A stretch of 64,000 nucleotides of DNA from Sclerurus mexicanus (lineage: Eukaryota; Chordata; Aves; Passeriformes; Furnariidae): NCBI GenBank assembly GCA_013396755.1, contig VWZF01000302.1, positions 1 to 64,000 of the forward strand. Direction: 5' to 3'. How positions within the stretch are numbered: position 1 is the stretch's first letter; every line of letters begins with the position of its first letter. A model generated the notes under the pieces. The model was not told where the DNA came from, made no database searches, and saw only the letters and a program-made list of their open reading frames with translations. Positions 52,801 through 63,100 of this stretch are shown here, in pieces. Position numbers and translations under genes: made by a program.

Positions 52801-55800
52801 GAAAGAAAAAAAAAACACTAGCCACTTTCTCAAAACATCCATTTAAATGTTTTCCACTGAACCTCCAGGAAAAGCTATTTTTGTTTGTTCTAAAGAGTTC
52901 GGACTCATCAGAGGTGTATAAAGACCGCTGCCCTTCGAAGCAGATAACAAGATGATTTGCTTTAACTGTAAACACACAGCTTTTTCATGTTGCTTTTCTC
53001 CAACCATTTCAGAGATGCAGCAGCCCTAACACTCAGGAACAATTTTCCCTGTTATCTTTTAAGGAAAACTGAGGCCATGATTTCTTAAAGCAACTGTTTC
53101 CCAAGGGCCAAAATAAAGGTTAGAAAGGGAGAGGGAGAATACAATGTGGACATAATTGGGAGCAGGGAGCAGGCCCAGTCTGCTGGCTCGCCCCCAAGAC
53201 GGAGCAAGGAAAAGCTCACAGACATACTGCTTGCATTGCTTTATGTGCCTGCAGAGGACGTTTAAAAGTTAGCACACACTTTGGGATACTACCATTAAAG
53301 AAGGCATATGTCTGGTGTGGTTGCTTTTATTTATTACTATAAATGGTCTTTTTGCTAATGAAAAGGAACAAAATAAATATACCTTAATCTCCTGTCTTAA
53401 TACTTATTGGTCTGTGGACATGCTGGCAGAGAAACCCTACAACAATGACATCCTTACTGAAAAAGGATTGTGAAAGTCATCACAAGCAGCTTACTTAATT
53501 TTCCTCCTCATTTTCAGAATGGCGAGTAGGATCAGAGAATTGCCAGGATGGTACAGACAAGCTCACTTCAGACAAAACACTGAGATTGCAACTTCAGACA
53601 GTAGGCCTACCCTGAGATCCCAGCACTCATACAGGGGATGACAGAGGTAATTAAAAGAAAGCAAGACCATACATTCCAATGCTTGGAGCTCTAACACACT
53701 GTTTTCCTTGGATAACTAAGGCCTTCAAGCCTTTTTTCCTTCCCAAAGGATAATACATATTTACTTATACTTAGGACTTGCTGGTGTGATTGACAAGGCA
53801 AGCTACATATTTTATGGGACTTCATTTAAAATACAATTGAATTACTTACCTCTCCCTCTGCCAAAAAAAAAAAGACAAATGAACATCTTGAATTGCGGCT
53901 GCCAAAGGCAACCTTTTAAAGAGAAATGACAAAGCCCCCAGCCCTAGTTAAACCCATATGGCAAATGAGTCTATCAGAAGGCAGAGATATGATGCAGCAT
54001 GCCTCAAACAACTAGGAAAAACACCTGTAAGTTTACTACAAGAGAGAGGGAAGGTCTACGTACAAACATCAGTTAAAGCTGGGGAGAAGGATACATTATG
54101 CAACTCACCTTGTTGAACAGTCTGACCTATAAACCAGGAACGACACTCCTCATGAAAAGCTTTTACTTCAAACAGCTGCTGTGCACCACTATTGAATAAG
54201 TAAAGCGTTGCTTCCCCTGTTGAAAAGAAATCTGGTTTGTGTTTGTAAGCTTTCACAAAAATCAAAAGAATACCCAACATGTCTGAAGAATGTGCCTCAT
54301 ATACATAGAGACACACAAACATACATTCTACATAAACTCAGTACAAAGAAAGCTCAGACAAAAAACACTATTATATACAGATGTTCATTTACCAGCTTCA
54401 TAAACGAAACTGAATTTGAATCAATAAATAAGATGTGTGAATAGTTCATCTTACAACACAAAGCCTTTGATCCAAACCCAAATCAAAATCACTCAAGAAA
54501 TCAGCTTTTTTTCTGTACTGAAGGGGGAAGGTAAAAAATAAGAAAATTCCCTCTCCTTACATCATGTTTGTCTTCAAGATATCAGACTCTGGATTAGGGG
54601 AACAAAAGTGGGGTTTTGTGCATCAAAATGGATTGTGATGACTCAGTATGAGTAGACATACAAAGTGAACAAGGAAGCTAGAAGAAGTTGCTTTGAAGTG
54701 CCCATCAGAATCTTGATAGTTTGTAAAGGAAAAGGGAAGCTTTATTTTAGGTCACCCCACAACACTGCCGTTTCACATTAGTTTTGGGTTACAATGAAAG
54801 GGTGAAAAATACACTGCAAAGAGGATTGGCATTTTCCTTATCTAAAATGGGAAGTTGCCAGAAATGAAATGTGGGCCACTGAAATGTGGTCAGCTGAATC
54901 CATAGGCTGGACTTGTCTTGTCTTGATTATCAATCCACCTTCAAGAAACAAGAGCAACTGCAACACAGCTGTCCTGCCCAACGCACATAAATCGCAAAGC
55001 GGCGCTGACTTGCAGATCATGGGCTGGCTCAGAAAAGTCTCAGAGCAAGCCCTGTAAGCTGACATCAGCACTGCTCTTCTCTGCCTGCAGACAGTCCCAG
55101 GTGCGGAGGGAGGTCAGCTAAAATGGGCAGACACATCACTTTCCAAAAATTACCGATAATGCATTTTTCCCCCCTTTATCCAAAAGGCTGACCAGATGTT
55201 TAACCTCACTTAAGGATATAATTACAGTTCTCTGATAATTTTTCTTTTGGGGAGGGGAGGAGAGGAGCAAAGAGTAGATATAAGGGGAAGCAGAGGTTTC
55301 AATTATTAACATGTGCACCCTCAACAAGGGTCTACACCACAGTTTGATCAGCACTAGACATCAAACTACTCAGAGAAGTGCTGACTGAACAACTTAAGAC
55401 TCCTACCAGTGAGCATGTTAGCCAAATCCAGTGGTGAGCTACAAAATCTTGGGACAGAGACCCTTCTTACTGCCTAACAGCAACTCCTTAATTTATATAG
55501 TGATGTTAGAAGAACAGTCACCAGAGGTTCTCAACAGTATTGTTAGACAGAAACTCTAAAGGATGGACAGAGAACCCTGGCAGCTTTCCTCACAGCTTTA
55601 TCAGTGTTTCTTGTGGCACTTTTGAACAGCAGCCTGAAGCCTAGTTTATAGTCTTTGTAAGGGATGAAAATTCTGTCCTTCTTTCTTGTCTATATAAAGG
55701 ACCAAGCATACTTTTATTTAATAAAGTGGTTATCATGGATTCTATAATGTGTTGAGTCCTTCAGTGCGTATTTATACAATATCTGGCATCAACAATTCAT

Positions 55801-57150
55801 CTTAGACCCAAACATAAGGAAAATACATTAATAGTATGTTCTCAGTCCTTCCATTTTCAGACTCTATTTTTATAATAGGCTACATAACTGAAAGTTTATG
55901 CAGGTCTATAAATAAACTCCTGTAAATTCTAAAGGAACACACCCAGGCAATCACTGCACTTTAGGTTTTCCCCAGAAATCTTTCCCAAGATCTCTGATTC
56001 AACAAAGTAAACAGAGAAAAACAAGTTAACATCTACGTTTTAAAAACATAACAAATTATAAAGCCAATACAATACAGCAGGAAATAATAACACAGGTGGA
56101 AAATAAACGTGGCTTTATATTCCCACTGTAAATCTGAGCAATCAAAAAGCAGGTAACATGTAGCATAAGTGATATTACATTCTGTATTATTATTTCTTAT
56201 TATTGTCCCCTTTCAGGAACTAGTTACTATATTGTGACATTAAAATGCATCTGAAGACTTTAGTTACACACATATATGCATGTAAATACACACAAATATA
56301 AGAAGTGAATTTCAAACCAAAAACATAGATCTTAAATCTACAAAAAACAGAGTTTAAGCAAAGAAAAACCCCATCATGAAACACATTTTTCAAACAAAAT
56401 ATGCTAACCCTTACAAAGGCTCACCACAAGTTTCTATTGCAGTATCCCATATTCCAGATATTAATTACTAACATCATAATAATGGATCCTTGACAAAAAG
56501 AACAATTTGACTAGAAGAAAGTAACTGTGGGATGGTGGTGTCATTGTATCGCCTGCATTTGCTGGTCTTTCCAATGTATTTTGAAATCAAAGTGCCTCAT
56601 CCTCTACTAAGAAGAAAAGAGACACTATGACTTAGACCAGGAGAAGAAAACTAGATTTAAAAATTAAAAGACTCAAAAAGCTTGGTAAGTATAACTGAAT
56701 CACTTCTTATAACACTATTCACATTATAGCATAAGATGAATACTATGAAGCATAAATTTGGATTAAAAAAAAGTACCCAGACTCAACACCCAACATTGTA
56801 AGAGCCCCAAAACTAATGTACGTAAAAACAGAACTTAAATTACCCCCCTTTTTTGTGCTGCCAATATTCCTGATGAATAAACAGCTCAACCAATTAAAAT
56901 TATAGAAGAAATCCTAAATGTTTGCACAGCATTAACTATTTGGCATCACCAGCTGTATCTTTGGCACGTAAGACTTGTACGATCATCATTATTTCAGCTT
57001 TGCAAAATATGAATCTTTTGGTGGTGGAGGGAATCAACCAGAATGTTAACTGGCTCATGTCACAATTCCAGAACTCGCCTGTGCTTGGATTGCGCAGTTT
57101 TGTAAACATGGGTTCGCTGTCAGGTGTCTTAGGAGGGTCAATAGCAGCCT
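31732..57150 (-). CDS. RNASEH2B: RNASEH2B, ribonuclease H2 subunit B (coding exons 2-11; exon 1 off the window)
   Basis: This gene encodes the non-catalytic scaffold subunit of the nuclear RNase H2 complex. With RNASEH2C it holds the catalytic RNASEH2A; the complex removes single ribonucleotides and RNA:DNA hybrids from DNA, and subunit B contacts PCNA. Ten minus-strand exons joined at canonical or near-canonical splice sites give 860 nt in one open frame. The translation follows human RNASEH2B from the N-terminal region (MFTKLRNPSTG against human [11 protein letters not shown]) to the C-terminus (QKALAKVDKSGMKSI). Exons of 72, 108 and 77 nt equal the human sizes as I remember them (c.65-136, 137-244, 245-321). 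A KKRK basic cluster resembles a nuclear localisation signal, and a PIP box lies near the end. No frameshift or stop interrupts it. Exon 1 (about 21 residues) and the promoter must lie beyond 64000. Identification is firm; exact splice sites are predictions without transcript data. Confidence 0.97.
31840..33767 (-). other. RNASEH2B intron 10
   Basis: 1928 nt, gtaagc...ctaacag. Unique-looking. A G-rich run at 32962-32980 (five and six Gs on the plus strand, so C-rich in the transcript) is the only oddity. Confidence 0.85.
33768..33848 (-). CDS. RNASEH2B: RNASEH2B coding exon 10 (81 nt)
   Basis: The acceptor is acatttcag|AAAAGG and the donor AAAAAG|gtaagc. It has 27 whole codons encoding KRKLSDVPVEPEQDYTKFNS then DNLKTKK, aligned with human [20 protein letters not shown] and KDLKTEKK. 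With the last Lys of exon 9 it forms KKRKL, a likely nuclear localisation signal, one basic residue richer than human KKIKL. Confidence 0.97.
34781..34809 (+). repeat. (CT)n/(CCCT)n pyrimidine tract
   Basis: CT dinucleotides followed by CCCT units, 29 bp, in intron 9; purine-rich GA/AGGG in the RNASEH2B transcript. Confidence 0.9.
34853..34916. repeat. short old palindromic repeat piece
   Basis: 'accagatccaactacggcct' faces 'tttcaatggaatctggatca', an imperfect inverted repeat with the 'ttgatttcaatgg' centre typical of old sauropsid palindromic elements. Very degraded. Confidence 0.4.
36269..36294 (+). repeat. A-rich tract
   Basis: A14 followed by GAGAAAAAAGAG, in intron 9. Confidence 0.85.
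36765..36963 (+). mobile_element. CR1 LINE, 3' UTR fragment (tail-to-tail pair, left)
   Basis: About 200 bp of plus-oriented CR1 3' UTR: 'aatgggctgcccagggaagt', 'ggttggacttgatgatctca', 'ggtcttttccaacctggctg' and the tail 'attctatgagtctatga'. It lies in intron 9, antisense to RNASEH2B. Confidence 0.95.
36981..37360 (-). mobile_element. CR1 LINE, 3' fragment (tail-to-tail pair, right)
   Basis: Minus-oriented CR1 starting with the reversed tail 'catagaatcacagaatggtt', then 'gggttggaagggaccttaga', and ending at the RT end 'ctccaggctgaacaactgca'. It lies in sense with RNASEH2B and 17 bp from the tail of the opposite copy. Confidence 0.95.
37981..38056. repeat. AT-rich microsatellite (TATA/TAAATA)n
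   Basis: About 75 bp made only of A and T, mixing (TA)n with AAT and TAAA steps, in intron 9. Partly self-complementary. Confidence 0.95.
38914..38956 (-). CDS. RNASEH2B: RNASEH2B coding exon 9 (43 nt micro-exon-like)
   Basis: The acceptor is ttctgcag|GCTCCC and the donor CTGAAG|gtagga. It enters at phase 2 and finishes in frame, completing a Gly codon and then LPELRSPASEPPLK. The human counterpart is LPEPSASLPNPPSK. It is a short Pro/Ser-rich linker just before the basic NLS-like cluster. It was recognised from phase and position between exons 8 and 10. Confidence 0.92.
38957..39744 (-). other. RNASEH2B intron 8
   Basis: 788 nt, gtaagt...tgcag; the shortest intron. Nothing recognised inside. 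Confidence 0.85.
39745..39823 (-). CDS. RNASEH2B: RNASEH2B coding exon 8 (79 nt)
   Basis: The acceptor follows a long pyrimidine tract (tcctttccactccctgccc...cctgaag|ACTAC). The donor is TTAGG|gtaagt, a good match. It encodes (D)YIWYAHGLISEYIPEDLSK then ELLKYL, closely matching human [20 protein letters not shown] and DLSKYL. One Glu codon present at the human junction (KEED) is absent. Confidence 0.97.
39824..42818 (-). other. RNASEH2B intron 7
   Basis: 2995 nt, gtaaga...ctgaag. AT-rich. A short degenerate 'cagcaaagcactt' repeat piece sits near 42522. No CR1. Confidence 0.85.
42819..42924 (-). CDS. RNASEH2B: RNASEH2B coding exon 7 (106 nt), AGS hotspot residues kept
   Basis: The acceptor is cttctatag|GTTAAT and the donor AAAGAAG|gtaaga. 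It starts in phase 0 and ends in phase 1. It encodes VNQTVKALKSHNVSVGERVL and ASTFVSSKQITDTKE. Human reads VNQTVAALKTNNVNV. The Ala and Val matching human A177 and V185, both mutated in Aicardi-Goutieres syndrome, are conserved. The second half, a loop rich in Ser and Thr, diverges as expected for this family. Confidence 0.97.
42925..44128 (-). other. RNASEH2B intron 6
   Basis: 1204 nt, gtattg...tctatag. It contains the palindromic X-box-like site at 43112-43129. Nothing else recognised. Confidence 0.85.
43112..43129. promoter_or_regulatory. palindromic X-box-like (RFX) site
   Basis: Plus strand gtgttgcc-tt-ggcaacac: perfect 8-bp arms around TT. The core GTTGCC-TT-GGCAAC fits the RFX X-box consensus GTNRCC-N(0-3)-RGYAAC. 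It lies in RNASEH2B intron 6. Binding is not shown. Confidence 0.4.
44129..44193 (-). CDS. RNASEH2B: RNASEH2B coding exon 6 (65 nt)
   Basis: The acceptor is gttttcgcag|AGATTG and the donor AAGAAG|gtattg. It encodes (E)IGGQKFHKYSQEKTLKWLK then KK, aligned with human [22 protein letters not shown]. It is 9 nt shorter than human: the GNP(E) residues before EI are missing. The Thr of EKTL corresponds to human T163, one of the disease-mutated positions, and is kept. Confidence 0.97.
44194..49972 (-). other. RNASEH2B intron 5 (longest complete intron)
   Basis: 5779 nt, gtgaaa...tcgcag. It holds one CR1 copy in antisense orientation (47565-48318), a ten-G tract just after the donor, and a short copy of the 'ccagcaaagcaca' old repeat near 44412. 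The remainder is unique-looking AT-rich DNA. Confidence 0.85.
47565..48318 (+). mobile_element. CR1 LINE, longest copy (about 750 bp), in intron 5
   Basis: Plus-oriented CR1 beginning in the RT ORF ('aggtcctgcacttgggtcac'). The 145-codon open frame at 47577-48014 is the RT C-terminus (LALVRLHLESCLQFWALHFK, KDIDVLENFQRRTMELAKGL). The 3' UTR runs to 'tttcaaccttgatgattctc'. It is truncated and antisense to RNASEH2B. The open frame is a remnant, not a host gene. Confidence 0.95.
49973..50093 (-). CDS. RNASEH2B: RNASEH2B coding exon 5 (121 nt, two codons longer than human)
   Basis: The acceptor is tgttttcag|CAACAAGG, giving QQGKFQPLDQVVLDPEYPSC and then PLLLKCSNVKQYIQHVTEEK, aligned with human GKFQPLDQVVVDNVFPNC and HVTEEKG. 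Human starts at GKFQ, so this exon carries two extra Gln codons. The alternative AG seven bases in (CAACAAG|GAAAG) would break the frame. The donor AAAAAG|gtgaaa is weak because +5 is A. It ends in phase 1. Confidence 0.95.
50094..51769 (-). other. RNASEH2B intron 4
   Basis: 1676 nt, gtaagc...ttttcag. AT-rich; nothing further recognised. Confidence 0.85.
51770..51846 (-). CDS. RNASEH2B: RNASEH2B coding exon 4 (77 nt)
   Basis: The acceptor is tctatcacctag|ATGGGC and the donor AAGGAG|gtaagc. It enters at phase 1 and ends on a full codon. It encodes DGRLLFVTPMDPLFLILYYL then IKADKE. The PxDPLFLxLxYLIKADKE block is nearly identical to human and is the strongest family signature in the gene. Length equals the human exon (c.245-321). 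Confidence 0.98.
51847..54108 (-). other. RNASEH2B intron 3
   Basis: 2262 nt, gtgagt...cacctag. No repeat or additional exon recognised. A short GC-richer patch sits at about 53160-53220. Confidence 0.85.
54109..54216 (-). CDS. RNASEH2B: RNASEH2B coding exon 3 (108 nt)
   Basis: The acceptor is ttttcaacag|GGGAAG and the donor CAACAAG|gtgagt. The exon starts and ends in phase 1. It encodes GEATLYLFNSGAQQLFEVKA followed by FHEECRSWFIGQTVQQ, aligning with human [20 protein letters not shown] and SWFINQSVQS. Length equals the human exon (c.137-244). This is part of the N-terminal triple-barrel domain that packs against RNASEH2C. Confidence 0.97.
54217..57078 (-). other. RNASEH2B intron 2 (GC-AG)
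   Basis: 2862 nt, starting GCGAGT and ending CAACAG. AT-rich, with no interspersed repeat recognised and no alternative exon supported. The first about 140 nt stay open in the exon 2 frame by chance. Confidence 0.85.
57079..57150 (-). CDS. RNASEH2B: RNASEH2B coding exon 2 (72 nt), GC donor
   Basis: The acceptor is ctccccttacag|AGGCTG. The exon enters at phase 1 and reads (E)AAIDPPKTPDSEPMFTKLR, then NPSTG, aligning with human [25 protein letters not shown]. Length is 72 nt, equal to human. The frame stays open past the exon into intron 2, up to a TAG near 56936, but the homology stops exactly at ...AGCACAG and resumes at exon 3. The donor there is CAG|GCGAGT, a GC donor. No GT donor in the right phase lies close by. 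The first half of the exon is poorly conserved, so recognition rests on the MFxKLxNPxSG block, the length and the phase. Confidence 0.9.
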
Positions 57151-60100
57151 CTGTAAGGGGAGAGGAAAAAGTCGTGAACTTGTAAATTGTGAAGTATTTC
57201 ACATTGGCTTCTCCAAGACATTCAGAATTAATGGGATTGACACTTTCTGAAAACCCACATCTGCCTAAAAGTTACATGTCTCAGCCCAAATTCATCCTAC
57301 CTGATCAAGGCACCTAAATTACGATTCCAGACTTCCTGGCACTCTCTATTTGTCACTGGAAAGATATGCACCTGGGGATGATTTAGATTTTGAAAACCAC
57401 TTCCCCCAAGAGAGCCTTCAGGCAAGAGAGCTCCTTGACATCCCAGTTAAGTGAGATGAACTGATACGCTGCCCTGATTAGTCACAATGAGAATGCATTG
57501 GTAAGTTAGAACAAGCACAGCGTGGACATTAAAAAAGTGCAAAAGGTAAAATACTTATGGGCAGAAAAATGATCCTTTAAAGCTTTTAGGAAGTCAGATT
57601 ATGCAAGCGTTGTCTGACTAGTTGTTACTTCTCTGAAAAATATGCACACTTGTTTATATGTTATGTATAAACTTGAAAAATAAAGAGTGTATTTAATTCC
57701 CCACCCAGGAAAAAAAAAAGGCTTAGAGAATACAGCACCTCTGGCTTAAACCTTTGACAGTTTTTGTCTTTTCTGTGTCTGAGAAAAAAGAAGACCAAAA
57801 GCAGAGCCACAAAAGAATAATTTCACTGTGAAACTGAAAAAAAACACCCAAAACTGCTACCACAAGAATGCTGATTCAAGTATGAAGGAACATCTATAAG
57901 GATCTCCAGTTAATTATATTCTATCCAAGTTCTCTTTGTAGGGAAAATCTAACATATTTATGAAAACAACTTCCCACATTGCAGTCAAGAGCGCCACGAC
58001 AGCATCATCTTTCTTAGCCTGCACACTGCCAGTTCTGTCTCAGTTCCTTTCATACAGGCATTCATCAGAGCAAGGAAAATTACTGAAACATTTCACATAC
58101 ATAACCAGTATCGAGACCCCAGAGAATGGACTGAGAGGGATCAGGCTGATGCTTGCATTATAGTGCTGCTGAGGAAAGCAGAGAGGAGCAGCAGAGGCAG
58201 GCTGAATAGCTATTCTAAAGAAGTGCCACATTGTCCTTCCCCTTTCAGTAATATCTGCCAGGTTTGAGGAGAGGGAACTAGTACAGTTATTTTCTACAGC
58301 AAACAGGGAAGTAGGAACAGTACAACCAAAAGTAGCTGTGCTCCACTCCGGCTGAAAGTCCCAACACATCTGAAAAGGGCAAGTGTACTTCTCACATGCT
58401 GCTCACTGGCACCTCAGTGGCAAAAAAAAACCCCAAATAACTCTCATCCTTCCTATCCATTCCTGGTTATTTAGCAATGTCACTAACAGAAGTTGCCCAG
58501 ATAAAGACATAAGCAGGACACAAAAAGCAACTGCACTTAGTGATGAAAGTGTTGGAGGATAGTAGTTGTCAGAGTGGTTCAGAGAATTTAGAATAATGTT
58601 CTTTGCCTCAATTTTTAGCTGAGTCTTGAGGTGGCTGGGAAAGGGCATCAAAAAGTTTCAGTATAAGTTGAGGGCTTTTAATGGAAAAAGTCCGTATTTG
58701 CTAACCAGACTTGCTTCATATGCTGATACATAAACACACGGTTGTCAAGCTACATTTGCCCTGGCAAAGGCAAACTTCAAATTTCTAGAGCTGTGTATAT
58801 TTCAATTCTTGACCACAGTTTAACATTAGTGTATTTTTTGTTACTTTTTAAAACACTGAAGTGATTAATGATAGCGAAAGAAACACACTGCATGTGTTTA
58901 CTTTGATGTGTTTCACATGAACATGTTAAAATAAACACACTAAATGTGAGTTTCAAAATTTAAAACAAAAAGCAAAACAAAAAACCCGCAAAGGAACTTT
59001 TAGCGCTCACTTTCTCTGCTTTCTTCATGCATAGATTTATGAACACTGGGAATGAGTCCAGCTGAGCCCTGAGTTGCATCTTGTATAATGTGAACAATTA
59101 AGTTGAAAATCCTTCCTCATTTTCTGTTTTTAACGAAGCTCACATCTTTATTATGGCGAGATGTTCTCTTCCTAACTTTCTAGTATCAATTTGAATTTAT
59201 CTATCTCTGCTAGGTCTGGGACACACCTGTGGAAAGTGCTCAGTTGTAACAAACCCAAGGGATACACTGTCCCTTCTCTTCTTCATCAACTCTATGCCTT
59301 CCCAACCCAGATAGCAGCCCTCCATCACCTAGGCCTGCCCCATACTATCCCAGGCTCAGCACACTCTGCTCTCCCTCTTTGGATACACATCCTGGTCCTG
59401 CAGCAGCCTTGGCTCAGCCCAAAGCTCTTCCCCATGTGAAGAGCAGCACAGGCCTGCTCATTAGGTTCTTTGATCCCCTCCAAGGCTCCAAGGCATTCAC
59501 CACTGCACAGAGGACAGCAGGGATCAAACCCCAATGAACAGTCCAAGTTTGGGGCTTCAGTCCCAGAATCTCATGCTGATGGGATCAGAGTATATGTCAC
59601 ATTCTCCACACATGGAACATGGTCTGCCACAGAACACGGTTTACCTGAAGGGACATTCACATGTGCGCACACACAGGACGAAGGAAGGACTGGGCAAAGG
59701 CAAAAGCATTTTCTGTGAGTTTAACCTTCCATTTCCTCAAATATAGGCAATATCCTATTCCATTTCCAGGGGCATCTGAAGTATATTTTTTTCTAGACTG
59801 GCTTTACTACATGACAAGTTGGCAGATTAAAGGAAGAGGCAATTGGGAGAATGACTGCTTGGAAAACTGGATGCAATATTAACATGCCCTTAAGGGCAAA
59901 GAAGGCCCTATTTATCTGAATGTAAATACTTCGTGACTAGGAAAATGCTGAGCAAAGGATTTTTGACATTACGTGTCCAATCCTAACTTGTGTGTGTTCT
60001 GGCCTTTGGCCAAGAAAGGTAACTGGACTTCTTTAATGCCATTACATTTATCAGTCCTTGTATTTCAGCAAGGATCTCTTACAGCTAAATAAATACGGCC

Positions 60101-63100
60101 TTCCTAAAAAGCAGTACTACAGCCATTTTCTAGCAAAACTAAAAGTTAAACCAGGGCGGGGGGGAGGTTTCAGTTTTAAGGTTCACATCCAGATAAGAAA
60201 TTATCTTACAGAAAATAAGCAGACAGAAGAGACATTTTAAGAAGAGCTTTTTTGCTAAACCCTAAAGCAAAACATCAGATGATTGCCGCTATGCTTATTA
60301 CAACAATTCCCATAGCTCAGTTCTGAGAAACTTGATCATCTACAAGAATAACTAGGGAGAGCAGTAAGACCTTTCTGACTGAACGGTATACTCTACCAAC
60401 AGTCCTGCAGGTGACACACAGTCAGTACAAAGCAGCTTACTAATATGTGCCAGTACAGCACACTTTCCTCCCGGTACAACATACACTGCAAGCATATAAA
60501 AAAATGATAGAAGGATACAGAGGGGTTCAATTAATCCTATTTCAAGAAGGCATTTCAATCAGCAAGCCACTCGTTAAATTGCCTGGGAAGACACATGACA
60601 GACACTTCCATGAGGCAGGTGAACCCACCTAAAGTCTAATTCCACCTATATCATCCCCTTCAAGTGTATACCTCTGTCTCCATGGAGCTTACAGACACCT
60701 CCAGCAATGCAGTATGAATCCAGATGCAGCACCACTACAGCTGTACCAGAGGAAGGAGTTCTGAGATAAGCACAATACAGGACAATTAATTTCCAACACT
60801 GGGCCTGTAAGTACATCTACTTTGCTCAAGTTATGGTCTACTGGTCATTCACTATTAACCAGATCATAAAAAATCCATCAAAAAACGTGGGTGATAGATA
60901 TATATATGTCAGTTTGGAGTCTACAGACAGATCCTCAGAATCCTGAAGCTGAGCGAAAGAGACTACAGAAGCTCAAACAAAGCTTTTCATTAAGGAAAAG
61001 GAGAAAAGCCTATTGTATTTCATGGAGGTCAGACATACAATCAGGCAAATTCTATAAAATATATAAACAGAACATAGCGAGAATGAACCAGCCGTCAAAG
61101 GATTTCTGGCAATAATTTCTTCTACAATGGATAGACAGGAGGCACTGTGAATGCCTCTGGCATTCACTCTGGAATGAATCTGGCCATTAAAAACACAAAG
61201 TGTTAGCTGGTACAGCAACATGAATAAATTGAAAAACAACATAAAACTCCAACTAAGAGCTGTGAAACTGTTACATACGATGCAAGGTCTATTCACCTCT
61301 TTCCTTTTTTTTTTTTAAATGCTTATAGAATACTGTATATAGCAAACTAATATCAAGTTGTATGGAATTCCCATGTAAAAAGCTGCCAGCCCAGCAAGCA
61401 AAAAGGCTGTAAATATCTGTCAATTGCGTAAGAGGAAAAAACCCTCTGAGAGCAGAAATTTCCCAACCACCATCACCCTGCGAAAAAACAGGATTATTTA
61501 AGTCTGGAAAGTTAAGATTTCATTTAAAAACAGATATTAAACCATACGTCACCTACACAAGTCTTTTCCATTCCCTTCTTAACTCCTAACTATGCATGAA
61601 AGGTGTGTCAGATGGAGACATTATGATGGAGCCCATTAAATAGACATTTTATGGAAGACTTTAAACTATGTAGCCTAAGGGTACAGATAGGTTAGATCTA
61701 ACAATCATTTTATTTGTGCTCTTTTTAGAATCTCAACCCTGAAGTAAATGGCTTCAATTCAGCACCCTTGTCCTTTGTCATGCAGCATGCCCTGAAAAAA
61801 GCCCAGTAAAAATTAATTAATAGATCCCGTAATTTGTATCACCATTTTTGACCATTTTAGTAAGTTACAAGGTAATTAACTATAAGCATAATAAATGCAT
61901 TCAATTGTGCAGAGACTGAGGATACAGTTTCATGAACGGCTTCAAATGAACAAAGATCACAGGCCACTGAAAAGCACAGTCCTGAGGTCCCCAACTTTGC
62001 TCCTTTCTTGTCATGCATCTCTGCTGCTTTTTTCCACCAAAACTAGCAATCTTGTGGCCCCACAACAAGTTGGCTTGGTTTATTCATCCAGCTGAGAAAT
62101 AACCAGTCACAATGAAGAAGTACTAACTTTCAACCAGACCTGTAAGCTATTCTCATTCTCCATATGGTTACACGGTCACTGGAACAAGGGAGAGAACCCA
62201 TGGCAAGAGCAGATGGCAGAGAATATAACCTACTTCACTTGTGACACTTGGTGTTTTTGACCAGTGTGTGCTAATTAGAAAACTAGTGACTTAACAGAGG
62301 TGAGAAAGCAGGAGATGAGCCACAAAACTACATTGTTGCTTCCTTGGCTCACAGTAATCTCAGGGAAGTATTGTACAGCGCATGGCCTCAATTCGCCTCT
62401 GCAAAGTGAGGGTATGGCTTTGCACTTGCACACACTTGATTTTTGGAAATATCTTCTCAGTTGTTACTCAGTCGTGTAAACTTGATGTTACCTCACCACT
62501 TTGCCCCTTCCTTGACTGTCCATAGCACTAAGGGGCCTCTTGCTATATCTGTTGTAAAAGACGGAACGGTTATCAACTTGGTAATTTATTATTTGGTGCC
62601 CTAAGGAAATAACATTTAATGTGACATAGTTTGCACCCCTTGAAGTCTTTCTGGCTCTCATTTCATCTCAAAATTCTACAATAAAACACAACAATACCTA
62701 AAAATGGCACAGTTTTCTATCTTGAGCACAATCTCACACAGAAATGCTACTAGACAGTTTGAATGGTCTTCGGTTCCAGGACACACAGATATGAAATACA
62801 GCTCAATTTTAAGACTTATGGCTGAAAGCATCTTTTGGCTTCCTCTTATGCTGGCACAGTTCACTTCTTAGGCCAAAAAACCCTATATTCATGGACTCAC
62901 TGGAGGCAATGGACAGTACTAATTCATCCATTACTGAAGTCTAGATGCTTGGCAGAGCATGCTGAGGTTCAGCTGAATAAAGGAGAGGTCAATCTTGAGA
63001 AGTTCAAGAACTGGTTATCACTTGAAAGGATAAAAACTACAGACTTCCCTTCTCAATATTTATAGGGTCAACACTGGTGCAGCTGTATTACTGGCTGAAT

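Noticed and set aside
56936..57202. 88-codon minus-strand open frame as a separate small gene
   Set aside because: Only 57079-57150 is coding (RNASEH2B exon 2). The part after the GC donor is intron with no homology, and the part before 57150 is upstream of the acceptor.
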